DNA from: Thioalkalivibrio nitratireducens DSM 14787
GTDB lineage: Bacteria > Pseudomonadota > Gammaproteobacteria > Ectothiorhodospirales > Ectothiorhodospiraceae
Assembly: GCF_000321415.2 (NCBI RefSeq)
Contig: NC_019902.2
Location: 2,480,001-2,544,000, forward strand
Length of the DNA: 64,000 bases
Direction of reading: 5' to 3'
Numbering within the stretch: position 1 is the first letter of the stretch; every line of letters begins with the position of its first letter. The position numbers and the translations under genes were made by a program. Shown piece after piece: positions 56,010 to 64,000 of this stretch. Below the pieces are notes generated by a model, which did no database searches, was not told where the DNA came from, and was given only the letters and a program-made list of their open reading frames with translations.

Positions 56010-57769
56010 TCGCTATGCGCATTCTTTCGCTGTTCCTGCTGGTGGGTGTTGTCGGCATAGCACCACCTGCCGAGGGGCAGGATGCGTCGATCCTGCCGCT
56101 TCTGCGCAGCCCGCCGGAGGTGAAACCTTTCGATCCATCGGGCCGGTTCGACTTTCCGCTGGCACCGATCCCGTCACCGGCGTCATCCCCGGAGCTACCC
56201 GAGGAATGGAACTGGCACGAGGTGTTTGGTGTGCGCCTCGGTCTGCCGAAGGGGTTTACCCGCACGCCGACGGACGAGGTCGATGAATCCCGCGGGGTGG
56301 CAGCCTATTTCGGCAATCCCGATGCGTCCCTCCGCAGTGTCACGGCGATCGGACTGCATTTCACGCGGCCCGAGACGATGGCCGTTGCGGGCCTGGTCTC
56401 GCCCGAGGCGGTGGCCCGGTCGATGTCACGGCAATTTCCGTTCACCGTGGCTGCCACCGGCGAGACGGTTCCGCTGCTGGGGGAGCATTTCGACGTGCTC
56501 TCCGGCGAGGATCGTTCGCTGTTCGGTCTCTCGAGTCGCCGCCTGAGCGTGTATCTGGGGCGGACGGTGAACTCGTGGGGGTATCTGCCCATGGTGACGA
56601 TCCTGCACACGAATCTCTCCGAACGCAGGGCAACCGAGTTGAACGCGGCGATCCTCGCCAGTCTGCATGCCATTGGCGGGATCGAGATCGGGATGCCCGA
56701 TCCCCGCCAATTCGAGGGTCTGGTGCAGGTCCGCGTCCCGCCGGGTGGACGCTGGGTGAGTCCGGGCAGCATCCGCTTCCGGGAGGGGCGGCGGGGTCCG
56801 TTGCACGCCGAGCTTCTCATGCAGCAACTCGGTCCACTCGAGAACGCCGCCTTGCTGTTCCTCGAAAGCCGCTTCGCGGTCCTGCCGCGGGTCACCGAAG
56901 GCACGGTCGAAGGGATTCCAGTCTGGGTGTTGAACGGACCTGCGCTGAACGTGCCCGGCGCCGATGCATCGGGCGACGAGGCCGGTCCGGCCTGGCAGCG
57001 CCGCAGCCTGATCACCCGATTGTGCCCACCGAGTGCGGGCCCCGTTGTGCTGTCGGCCGCGGTCGGCCCCGACCAAACGATGGCCCAGGAGGATCTGCTG
57101 AAGCTGCCTCGTCTGACTCTCCCCGACGATGCCGCACCCTGCCCCGATCTCTACATGGCACCGCTGCAGGCGCTGTTCGACGGGCGACCGATCGCTCGCA
57201 CGCTCGCCTCCGTGTCTCAGTCCGGGTTTGGCTCACCCTCGCCCATGGTCGCACCGATCAGCGAGGTCGTTGATCTGATGGGAGGTATGGTGCGCCTGTC
57301 GGTGCCGGAAAACGGCCGGATCCGCCATGAGGAACTCTTGCTGAGCGACACACCGCGCGGCGTACCCTATGCCTCTGTGAGGACACGCGTGACGGGTGCC
57401 ACCGAGGAACAGGTCCGTAATCTTCTGCGCGACTTGTTCGACGGTCCGCTCGAGGTGCGCGAAGAGGTGTTCGGCGGTCAAAGGGTGTGGATCGCCGAGG
57501 GGCGGTCCCGCCACCTTCCCGGCAGCAACGTGCGCACCGTCGAGGGCGACGGATGGCGGCGGATGGCCCTGGTCACCCAGGTTTGCCCCGCGCGCTTCGG
57601 CCCGTTGGCCGCCATCGCGAGCACGCACGAGGACCGCATCGCCCAGGGTCTGACGCTGGATGCACTGCTGGGCCTGGCCGAAATCCGGATGCGCGGCGAT
57701 TCCGTGCCCTGCCCGGACGAGACCATGCGGCCCCTTTCGTCGCTCACCGCGCAAGGCGCTGCGAATTGA
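56006..57769 (+). CDS. Unknown exported protein, about 587 residues
   Basis: The ATG at 56006 overlaps the preceding stop; a second ATG at 56015 would serve equally (MRILSLFLLVGVVGIAPPAEG, signal peptide). The mature protein has repeated modules: WHEVFGVRLGLPKGFTRTP in the first part, and later LVQVRVPPGGRWVSPGSIRF and MVRLSVPENGRIRHEELLL, suggesting three related beta-rich domains. Conserved pairs RLCPPSAGPV/QVCPARFGPL and DDAAPCPDLYMAPLQAL/GDSVPCPDETMRPL show internal duplication with cysteines in each. I recognise no family. Fragments of its 3' end recur at 52.8, 53.9 and 54.0 kb. Confidence 0.7.
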   Translation: MIAMRILSLFLLVGVVGIAPPAEGQDASILPLLRSPPEVKPFDPSGRFDFPLAPIPSPASSPELPEEWNWHEVFGVRLGLPKGFTRTPTDEVDESRGVAAYFGNPDASLRSVTAIGLHFTRPETMAVAGLVSPEAVARSMSRQFPFTVAATGETVPLLGEHFDVLSGEDRSLFGLSSRRLSVYLGRTVNSWGYLPMVTILHTNLSERRATELNAAILASLHAIGGIEIGMPDPRQFEGLVQVRVPPGGRWVSPGSIRFREGRRGPLHAELLMQQLGPLENAALLFLESRFAVLPRVTEGTVEGIPVWVLNGPALNVPGADASGDEAGPAWQRRSLITRLCPPSAGPVVLSAAVGPDQTMAQEDLLKLPRLTLPDDAAPCPDLYMAPLQALFDGRPIARTLASVSQSGFGSPSPMVAPISEVVDLMGGMVRLSVPENGRIRHEELLLSDTPRGVPYASVRTRVTGATEEQVRNLLRDLFDGPLEVREEVFGGQRVWIAEGRSRHLPGSNVRTVEGDGWRRMALVTQVCPARFGPLAAIASTHEDRIAQGLTLDALLGLAEIRMRGDSVPCPDETMRPLSSLTAQGAAN

Positions 57770-57820
57770 GGCCCGCCGGCCCAACGGCGTGAGCCGGCGA
57801 CTCACCGCACCGGGCCCACT

Positions 57821-57968
57821 CGAACACCGCCTGCGCGGTCGCCACGGCGGCGGTAAAGTCATGGTCGTCCAGCGCAGGGGTCAGCACCTGGTGGCCATGG
57901 CGCGCCAGATAACTTGGTTTCACGCCCCCGGGCAGCGACTGCCAGCCATGGAGGAAAAGGATCTTCAT
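57821..57968 (-). pseudogene. Truncated copy of the alpha/beta-hydrolase
   Basis: Identical in its first 48 or so residues to the gene at 53060-53527 (MKILFLHGWQSLPGG to TAQAVF), then homology ends abruptly at 57821; the frame continues into unrelated sequence to 57744. The nucleophile Ser is missing. Confidence 0.85.
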
Positions 57969-58170
57969 CGGCCTCGCTGCTCCTTGTCGGGATCGGGCTC
58001 GGCGAGAGCCTGCGCACCGCCCGGCCGGGATGCCGCCAGGAACCGGAACAGCGCGCGGCTGGCGCGCGGCGGCCTGCCCTCGGCCGCTCCCCGGCGGGCG
58101 TTGCGGATCAGTTGACGCAGGTGCTGGGCGTCCGCGGCCGGATGGCTTTCCAGCCACTCGGTCAGCGCGG
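57821..58170. repeat. Long direct repeat, right copy
   Basis: Partner of 53380-53729. Includes the 5' fragment of the hydrolase and the 3' half of intact darP. Confidence 0.8.
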
Positions 58171-58510
58171 CGTCGTCGGCCAACAGGCGCTCGCGCCAGC
58201 GTTCCAGCGCATGGAAATCGGCGCGCGCCCGTTCCGATTCGCCGCGCAGGGCGGCCAGCTGCGCGTCGATCGGCGCGGGGTCGACCCCGCGCATCAGCCG
58301 GCCGATGTACTGCAGTTGCCGGCGCAGTGCACCCCGGCTGGTGATGTGCTGGGCGTCCAGCACCGCGGCGCGCAGGCTCTCGGGGAGGTCTATCCGGCGC
58401 AGGCGCTCGGGCGAAAGCTTTACCAGTTCAGCGCCGAGCTTCTGCAGCCCAAGGCTCTCGCGCTTCAGTTGAGTCTTGCTGCGCCGGGCGTCGGGGTCGC
58501 TGTTTTCCAT
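57965..58510 (-). CDS. darP: Ribosome-associated dual-function protein DarP (YjgA/DUF615)
   Basis: 181 residues, family length. Blocks SKTQLKRESLGLQKLGAEL, LVKLSPERLRRIDLPESL, DAQHITSRGALRRQLQYIGR and the C-terminal LRQLIRNARRGAAEGRPP are typical. It binds late 50S assembly intermediates and promotes peptidyl-transferase centre maturation. The ATG at 58510 is used; a GTG at 58519 would add three residues. Its stop overlaps the start of the truncated hydrolase, preserving the ancestral operon junction. Confidence 0.88.
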   Translation of the reverse strand: MENSDPDARRSKTQLKRESLGLQKLGAELVKLSPERLRRIDLPESLRAAVLDAQHITSRGALRRQLQYIGRLMRGVDPAPIDAQLAALRGESERARADFHALERWRERLLADDAALTEWLESHPAADAQHLRQLIRNARRGAAEGRPPRASRALFRFLAASRPGGAQALAEPDPDKEQRGR

Positions 58511-59125
58511 GGAATCCACCGGGTGGGTTGGGTTCGTCTGATGACCGACATTGTCCGACCCATTGTAGAAAGGCCGCGTCCACGACGGCGCGTCGATTGA
58601 AATCGAACGGGCATCTACCCGCCCGAGTTGCCCGGAGGGATGTCATCCCTGTCACGGACGCGGCGGTCGCAAACGATCAAGCCGCGGCCCGATGCCGAGG
58701 CTGGCATTGTCGAGTCTACGGGCGAACGGGGCAATTGCGACTGCGGCGGCCGTCTGCGGCTGCAGGCAACGACATGGTCGCGTCCCCCGCCACCCCGTGG
58801 CCGGCTGTGCGGGATCGACCCGGGATGCACACGCATTGGCGCCCGGAACGGTGCCGAAACGATCATTGCGGTCGAGTCTGCCCGGCAAGAAATCACTGAG
58901 CGGCTCCCACAGGGACGCGATCGGTTCCGCAGTATGCCAATCGTGAGCCGGTCACCGAAGGCGCACAGCATGCCAACACCCTGCGATGGAGCATTGGAAC
59001 CGCGTACCGGCGCATTTCAAGGGATCCGCAGCTTTGGCGTTCGCCGGCAGGGGCCGCGCACAGGATCACTTTCTGAGCCACCGCCCGGGCTATAACGGTA
59101 GCGAACCACGTCCCAGGAGGTTGCC
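58511..59125. other. Intergenic region, no gene recognised
   Basis: About 610 bp between darP (leftward) and the HIRAN gene (rightward). Must hold both promoters. Open frames here are basic and low-complexity. No RNA gene seen. Confidence 0.35.
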
Positions 59126-59524
59126 ATGCATTTGATTCGTCGTCCGCCCCAGGCCCTGCGCACCCCGCTGCTCTGCGGATACACCCGCCGGCGCCGACGG
59201 CCCGAAGCACCGCCCGCGCGCTATCTGCAACGTTTGCCGCTGGCCGGGTTCGACCACCACGCCGCCGGTCGCCTGTGGCCATACCTGCGCAAGGGGCAGG
59301 CATTGCTGCTGAGCCGGGAGCTGAGCAATCCGGTGGATCCGCGCGCGGTTCGGATCACCTGGCTGGGGGAGCAGTTGGGCTACCTTCCGCGGGTCAACAA
59401 TGCGCTGGCCGCGGGGTTACTGGACCGCGGTGCCCGGGTGATCGCACGCATCCACACCCTGCGCGAAAGCCGGGATCCGTGGGCGCGCATCGACCTGGAC
59501 GTGTACCTGGAGCACTGGCGATGA
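59126..59524 (+). CDS. HIRAN-domain protein
   Basis: 132 residues; AGGAGG at 6 nt before the ATG. After a basic N-terminus (YTRRRRRPE) the HIRAN domain runs from residue about 32 to the end: LPLAGFDHHAAGRLWPYLRK, then LSRELSNPVDPRAVRITW and LGYLPRVNNALAAGLLDRG. HIRAN domains bind 3' ends of single-stranded DNA in HLTF-type helicases; stand-alone bacterial versions are of unknown function, possibly in DNA damage sensing. Confidence 0.85.
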   Translation: MHLIRRPPQALRTPLLCGYTRRRRRPEAPPARYLQRLPLAGFDHHAAGRLWPYLRKGQALLLSRELSNPVDPRAVRITWLGEQLGYLPRVNNALAAGLLDRGARVIARIHTLRESRDPWARIDLDVYLEHWR

Positions 59525-59596
59525 AACGGGTACGCAAGGGTGGCCGGCAGCGGGGGCTATTTCCCCAGAGATCGGCCCACTAGGCGCGGACGACGG

Positions 59597-60271
59597 TCAG
59601 TCGACACGTGTGTTGATGCGGTCGACGGCGCTCAGCGCCGCGTGCGCGGCGACCTCGATGTCCGCCTCCCGCCCGGCGAGCGTCAGCCGGCCGAAGGCAC
59701 CGACCGCATGGGCCTCGCATAGCGTGATGTTCGCGGCCTTTTCGGCCTCGTTCGCCGCATAGATGATATAGCCGGCTGGTTCGGTCTCGAGGATGAAGAT
59801 GCTCTGACCGGGCAGGATCATCGACCCCTTGCGGTTCTGGCGGTTGATCAGCACCGCGTGGTCGGGGCTGATGCCGCGGATGATCTCGTGCCAGGCGACC
59901 CGGCACTGCTGGCGTGCCCGCGCGGTGGTGCCCATGCGATCGAACACAACCTGCGAGGACTCGAGCACGTTGCTCTGGTCGCGGTGGTGGATGACCATCG
60001 ACCCGAACGCGCGTTCGACGACCATCTGGCCCAGGTGCACCTGCGCCGCCTTCAGCGCGACGTCGGTCAGGCGGTGGATCGCCATGCCCGGCTCCACTTC
60101 CAGCCAGGCACACGAATCTCCCGGCTTCGGCAGGAAACCCTGCGAAACCGTGCCCATGTACGACGCGAGCTGCGGCTGCAGCGAGTTGATGTACACGAAG
60201 GTACGCAGCGCGATGACCGCCGAATCGCGGTCATGCGGGCGCGTACGCTGTGAACTCGTCTCGTGCAACAT
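59597..60271 (-). CDS. csoS1D: Carboxysome shell protein CsoS1D (tandem BMC domains)
   Basis: 224 residues from the ATG at 60271; an upstream ATG at 60313 would add 14. The sequence follows CsoS1D closely: [38 protein letters not shown] and [20 protein letters not shown] in the first BMC domain; [40 protein letters not shown] and [20 protein letters not shown] in the second. CsoS1D forms stacked pseudohexamers with a gated pore for metabolites. No other carboxysome or RuBisCO gene is in the window, so it is encoded alone here. Confidence 0.92.
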   Translation of the reverse strand: MLHETSSQRTRPHDRDSAVIALRTFVYINSLQPQLASYMGTVSQGFLPKPGDSCAWLEVEPGMAIHRLTDVALKAAQVHLGQMVVERAFGSMVIHHRDQSNVLESSQVVFDRMGTTARARQQCRVAWHEIIRGISPDHAVLINRQNRKGSMILPGQSIFILETEPAGYIIYAANEAEKAANITLCEAHAVGAFGRLTLAGREADIEVAAHAALSAVDRINTRVD

Positions 60272-60517
60272 GGGGGCTGGAATCGGTGTCTCGTCGGTTC
60301 GGACGCGGAACATCCGCGGGTGCGATGGCGATGCCGTCCGGGGTGTGCCTGCCCACAGCCGGCTTCGTGCTCCGTCGATGCATCGGCGGGGGCGCTGTGC
60401 CCGCGTCAACCCGAATTCAGGCAGCCGCGGAAGGCACGATGGACCGTGGCCCGCATCGACGATGCGCGCGGAGTGTAGCACGACTTGCAGGGTTTCTTCC
60501 CGCGGCGTTGCGCGCGG

Positions 60518-61876
60518 TCACCGGGCCTCGATCGTTGCGGCCGGCCCCTGCGCAACCGGCAGGTGCGGGAGCCTGGTGTACTGATCCTCGGACCGCAGCC
60601 GGTCGATCACCTCGCGCACTTCGTCGGTATCCCACTCGATCGCGGTGTTGACCGAGTAGCGGATGCGCCCGTCGCGGTCGAGGAGGAAGGAGCTGGGGAA
60701 CGCAAACACGCCCCAGTCGCGGGAGACGGCGCCGTTCTCGTCCATCAGCACCGGGAAGTCGACGTCGACCTCGCGCATGAACTCGAGGATATGCTCCGGT
60801 TCCTCGCGGAAGTTGATCGAGACGATCGCGAACTCGTCCTCATCGTAGGCCCCCGCCAGCCGGTTCATCGACGGAATCTCGTGCACGCACGGCGGGCACC
60901 AGGTCGCCCAGAAGTTCACCAGCGTGACGCGCCCGAGACTTTCGTCGAGTGCATGACGGGTGCCGCGGGCGTCGACCAGATCGTAATCGGGTGCCGGGCG
61001 AGGCTGCCGCTCGATCAGACCGTAGGCGGGCGCGATCGGCTGCTCGGCCGCTTCGTCCAACGCCAGCACTGCATCCGGGCGCGGTGTCCGGGCAAGCAGC
61101 TGCGTCGCCATCAACAGCTGGTTCGGGGTGTCCGCGATCGCGGAGCGGACTTCCGGCGGCATGATGCCGGCGGAGGATTCCAGGGCCCGATTCACGGGCT
61201 CCTCGGAATACAGCAGGTAGTAGTCGCGCACCTGGTCGACCAGCCAGCCATAGGCAGGGCTGCCCGCGTCGTGCAGCGCGTCGAGCACCTCAGTCAGGCG
61301 ATCGCGGTTGGCGCCGAGTGCGGGCTGGAGGATCGCCAGCGGCATGTTGGTGGCGTCCACGATGCCGAGCAACTCGGGCTGTTCGCCCGCCACCGGCGTT
61401 CCCCGGTAGAGGTTCGGGAAGAACAGGATGCCGCCGGCAACGCCGGCGGCATCACCACCCTGCTTACGCCACTCGTGCAGGCCGCGCAGCAGCGGCACCG
61501 CCATGCGGTCACAGGTCACCAGCACGATCGGGCCGCGCCCGGAGTCCACCGCAGCGTCGAGCAGCGCGGCCACCGGCCCGCCATCCAGACTGCGGATGGC
61601 CTCGCTGCTGCGCTGCAACAGCAGCGAATCGAGCAGGTCGGTGCGCCAGACCGTCGCGCCACGGCTCGCCAGGGTTTCGATCAGCGCGTTGGGGGTCACC
61701 AGTTCGCCGTACTGATTCACCAGCCAGAGGAACAGCGGGCCGTCGTTCTCGCCGCCGAACTCGTACACCTCGAGCAGGTCGCCGCTGTCGAGATCGACGG
61801 CGAAATCGGCCTGGGTGCCTGTCGCCAGCAGCAGCAACAGGCAAACGCTCACGATGCGGTTGCGAAGGATCGGCAT
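60518..61876 (-). CDS. Exported two-domain protein with C-terminal TlpA-like thioredoxin
   Basis: 452 residues from the ATG at 61876 (GAGAG upstream; 61891 is an alternative). Signal peptide: NRIVSVCLLLLLATGTQA. The N-terminal about 280 residues have an alpha/beta pattern reminiscent of an alpha/beta-hydrolase fold (GPLFLWLVNQYGE, RGPIVLVTCDRMAVPLL) without a clear nucleophile; this resembles DUF3530-like or related domains. The C-terminal domain is thioredoxin-like of the TlpA/ResA type: VTLVNFWATWCPPCVHEIPS with the WCPPC redox pair, then FAFPSSFLLDRDGRIRY. It probably reduces periplasmic disulfides; the partner is unknown. Confidence 0.8.
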   Translation of the reverse strand: MPILRNRIVSVCLLLLLATGTQADFAVDLDSGDLLEVYEFGGENDGPLFLWLVNQYGELVTPNALIETLASRGATVWRTDLLDSLLLQRSSEAIRSLDGGPVAALLDAAVDSGRGPIVLVTCDRMAVPLLRGLHEWRKQGGDAAGVAGGILFFPNLYRGTPVAGEQPELLGIVDATNMPLAILQPALGANRDRLTEVLDALHDAGSPAYGWLVDQVRDYYLLYSEEPVNRALESSAGIMPPEVRSAIADTPNQLLMATQLLARTPRPDAVLALDEAAEQPIAPAYGLIERQPRPAPDYDLVDARGTRHALDESLGRVTLVNFWATWCPPCVHEIPSMNRLAGAYDEDEFAIVSINFREEPEHILEFMREVDVDFPVLMDENGAVSRDWGVFAFPSSFLLDRDGRIRYSVNTAIEWDTDEVREVIDRLRSEDQYTRLPHLPVAQGPAATIEAR

Positions 61877-61947
61877 GGCGCGCACTCTCATCGGATGATT
61901 CGGAACGGGGTTTGGAGTCTAGACGCAGACGGCCGGCGGCTGCATCC

Positions 61948-62286
61948 ATGAGCGGGTGGCGCGGCGGCACGCGGGGAAACCTGTTTGGCGGGCTGCCTTC
62001 CCTAGCGGGGGGTGAGGCGTTCGAGGATCTGTTGCGGCGCAACCCGGTGCGCATCGAGCGCATCGTCAGCAGTGGCCGCCCGGAGCCCACCCTGTACGAT
62101 CAGGAGCAGGACGAGTGGGTGTGCCTGCTGCAGGGCGAGGCCGAACTGCAGTTGGGCAAAGAGCGTGTGCCTCTGCAGGCCGGGGACTACCTGTTCATCC
62201 CGGCGCACACGCCGCACCGCGTGCTGCGTACCTCCGCGGAACCGCCGTGCATCTGGCTTGCGGTGCACATCGATCCCGGCAACTGA
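61948..62286 (+). CDS. Small cupin-domain protein
   Basis: 112 residues from the ATG at 61948. A single cupin barrel: DQEQDEWVCLLQGEAELQLG (motif 1, with Glu but the usual His pair incomplete) and LQAGDYLFIPAHTPHRVLRT (motif 2). Similar proteins are annotated as phosphoribosylaminoimidazole carboxylase-like or metal-binding cupins without known reaction. Stands divergent to the TlpA-like gene. Confidence 0.75.
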   Translation: MSGWRGGTRGNLFGGLPSLAGGEAFEDLLRRNPVRIERIVSSGRPEPTLYDQEQDEWVCLLQGEAELQLGKERVPLQAGDYLFIPAHTPHRVLRTSAEPPCIWLAVHIDPGN

Positions 62287-62524
62287 ATCGGCGCCCCCTG
62301 CCCGCTGTATGGGCCCACGCGTGCCTGAACCACACAGCGGCGTGACTTCGCCAACAGGCGGGCACTGACGTACACCCCTGTACCAGCGACAAGCTGCCGC
62401 GGCTGGCTGATCTCCCTTGGGTAGCCGGTGAGACAGGTGCCTAGAAGGGACAGGAACGGGGTCGATATCCGGCCAGTCCGTTCGCGATGATACACTCCCA
62501 CGCTGCCCAGGGAACCCGTTGATC

Positions 62525-62983
62525 ATGCGTATCACCCGAAAGCTGGAGTTCGACGCGGGCCACCGCATCCCGGACCATCGCAGCCAGTGCCGACACCTGC
62601 ACGGACACCGTTACACGATCATGATCACCCTGCGCGGCGAGATCATCGAAGCTTCGGGGGAACCCGTGAACGGCATGGTCATGGACTTCTCCGACGTCAA
62701 GGCCATCGCCAAGACCCACTTGGTCGATCGCTGGGACCACGCATTCCTCGTCTACCGGGGGGACCATAGAGTCGTGGAGTTCCTGGCCAGCATGCCGGAC
62801 CACAAAACGGTCGTGCTGGACTGCGTGCCGACCGCGGAGAATCTCGCCCAACTGGCATTCCGGATCCTGGATCCGCTGTACCGGGACACTTACGGCAATC
62901 AGCTGCGTCTGGACCGCGTTCGTCTTTACGAAACCCCGAACTGTTGGGCGGATGCGGTGCGCGAAGACCTGGAAAACCGGTAA
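62525..62983 (+). CDS. queD: 6-carboxytetrahydropterin synthase (QueD/PTPS family)
   Basis: 152 residues from the ATG at 62525. Zinc ligands are in FDAGHRIPDH and HLHGHRYTI, the catalytic Cys just before the latter (SQCRHLHGH), and the C-terminal Glu in VRLYETPNCWADA. Converts 7,8-dihydroneopterin triphosphate to 6-carboxytetrahydropterin in queuosine synthesis. It is longer than Escherichia coli QueD by about 30 residues through an insert (EIIEASGEPVNGMVMDFSD), as in many proteobacterial PTPS proteins. Confidence 0.88.
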   Translation: MRITRKLEFDAGHRIPDHRSQCRHLHGHRYTIMITLRGEIIEASGEPVNGMVMDFSDVKAIAKTHLVDRWDHAFLVYRGDHRVVEFLASMPDHKTVVLDCVPTAENLAQLAFRILDPLYRDTYGNQLRLDRVRLYETPNCWADAVREDLENR

Positions 62984-63341
62984 CACACTCGGGGGATCGC
63001 GGGGAAAGAGGTTGCACCGCGAGCACCGGTGCCCAGGAGATGCCCCTTGGCGCGGCGCGTTGCACGGAACGGCGCAACGCCATCCGCCGCATGGCGTTCG
63101 TGCGGCCAGAAGTTCGGGGCCGCGCCGGCTGGCGGATGACGGCCTTCGGCCTTTTCCGCCCTACCGTTCGCCCTGCCGTTCGATCAGTCCCGTAGGGCGG
63201 AATAGCGCAGCGTCATCCGCCGTGCGGCGTTCATGCCGCCCAGGAGCCGGGGGGCACCCCAGCGCCGGCTGGCGGTTGACGGCCTTCGGCCTTTTCCGCC
63301 CTACCCTTCGATCACGGGAAGGTGCAAGCCAACCTTGACCG
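62984..63341. repeat. REP-like dispersed repeats between queD and tex
   Basis: GACGGCCTTCGGCCTTTTCC followed by GCCCTAC occurs twice (around 63137-63164 and 63278-63304), each after GCCGGCTGGCGG. Between them is an inverted relative, GTAGGGCGGAAT with GTCATCCGCCGTGCGGCG. No gene. The palindromic core may terminate transcription from both convergent genes. Confidence 0.65.
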
Positions 63342-64000
63342 TTAGCGCTGGCGCTTGCGCTGGGCGGCCTGCTGGGCCTCGGCAAACAGTGCGGCCATGC
63401 CGCCGGTCGGCGCGGCCTCGGGTTTCGGCTTGCCGGGGCGTCGCTGGGCCGCCTTGTTGCGGTCCCCGCGCGGGGCTTTCGCATCCCGGTTCGCCGGGCC
63501 GCGGCTGGTGCCGGGTTCGGCGGGCTCCTCCAGGCGCCGGGTCAGCGCGATGCGCTTGCGCGCGAGATCGACCTCGAGCACCTTCACCTTGACGATGTCA
63601 CCCGGCGCGACGACCTCGTGCGGATCCTTCACGAAACGGTCCGCCAGCGCGGAGATGTGCACGAGACCGTCCTGGTGTACGCCGATGTCGACGAACGCGC
63701 CGAAGTTGGTCACGTTGGTGACCGTTCCCTCGAGGACCATGCCGGGTTTCAGGTCCTTCAGGTCTTCCACGCCCTCGCGGAACTCGGCGGCGCGGAATTC
63801 GGGCCGCGGATCGCGCCCCGGCTTCTCGAGTTCGCCGAGGATGTCCCTCACCGTCGGCACACCGAAGCGCTCGCAGGTGTAGTCGGCCGGATTCAGCCGG
63901 CGCAGGAACGCGGCGTCGCCGATCAGGTCGTCGACCCGGCGCCCGTGCTTCGCAGCGATGCGCTCGACCACCACGTAGGCCTCGGGGTGTACCGCCGAGC
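63342..64000 (-). CDS. tex: Transcription accessory protein Tex, C-terminal part (runs off the right edge)
   Basis: About 219 C-terminal residues are in the window, ending at 63342. The helix-hairpin-helix end [18 protein letters not shown] leads to an S1 RNA-binding domain ([36 protein letters not shown]) and a basic Ala/Lys/Arg-rich tail. Tex is a conserved cytoplasmic nucleic-acid-binding protein involved in transcription. The 5' part lies beyond position 64000. Confidence 0.92.
   Translation of the reverse strand, partial: SAVHPEAYVVVERIAAKHGRRVDDLIGDAAFLRRLNPADYTCERFGVPTVRDILGELEKPGRDPRPEFRAAEFREGVEDLKDLKPGMVLEGTVTNVTNFGAFVDIGVHQDGLVHISALADRFVKDPHEVVAPGDIVKVKVLEVDLARKRIALTRRLEEPAEPGTSRGPANRDAKAPRGDRNKAAQRRPGKPKPEAAPTGGMAALFAEAQQAAQRKRQR

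Overview
The window is GC-rich and densely coded. It looks like a gammaproteobacterial chemolithoautotroph of the Ectothiorhodospiraceae type (Thioalkalivibrio or a relative). The grounds are a CsoS1D-type carboxysome shell protein, a proteobacterial nitrate-assimilation operon with NasR/sigma54 control, MsrPQ, and a type I-F CRISPR-Cas system. The genus is an inference.

Layout. 1-5.6 kb: fragment of a small exported protein, a membrane hybrid histidine kinase and an HD-GYP response regulator. 5.8-16.5 kb: nitrate/nitrite assimilation, read right to left as nasR, a regulated leader, nrtA, nrtB, nrtD, nirB, nirD, nasA. The leader carries an NtrC-like dyad, a sigma54 promoter, an A1/G4 hexaloop hairpin and an intrinsic terminator. 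16.8-20.9 kb: Nudix hydrolase, DUF2007-like protein, a conserved hypothetical, msrQ, msrP and a small acidic protein. 21.3-27.2 kb: AttH/CrtC-like lipocalin protein and a dihaem lipoprotein facing an FtsX-type ABC exporter. 27.8-32.3 kb: two tandem mgtE genes, then a metal permease with a divergent MerR regulator and its operator.

From about 32.3 to 59 kb the window is accessory: a cysteine-rich exported protein; a complete insertion sequence whose transposase carries an N-terminal DruA (DUF4338) domain; a Tc-toxin-like remnant; a frameshifted IS66 transposase paired with a DNA adenine methylase; a type I-F array of 62 identical repeats; and the cas genes cas1, cas2-3, cas8f, cas5f, cas7f and cas6f, all on the minus strand. 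Next come a decayed segmental duplication of a darP/hydrolase locus, a 9-bp minisatellite, a lower-GC C45-type hydrolase gene and an unknown exported protein. The right end returns to ordinary genes: HIRAN protein, CsoS1D, a TlpA-like thioredoxin, cupin, QueD and the 3' end of tex.

The most interesting element lies in the 272-bp gap between cas2-3 and cas8f. On the strand opposite to the cas genes there is a two-repeat mini-CRISPR. Its first repeat-like element matches 22 of 28 array-repeat positions and has a compensated stem change. Its 20-nt pseudo-spacer matches a site 140 bp away, next to the -35 box of the cas8f promoter. The match covers positions 1-16 except 6 and 12, exactly the positions that are flipped out in Cascade, and the site is preceded by the I-F PAM CC. 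This is the architecture expected of a cas-regulating guide RNA that lets the Csy complex repress its own operon.
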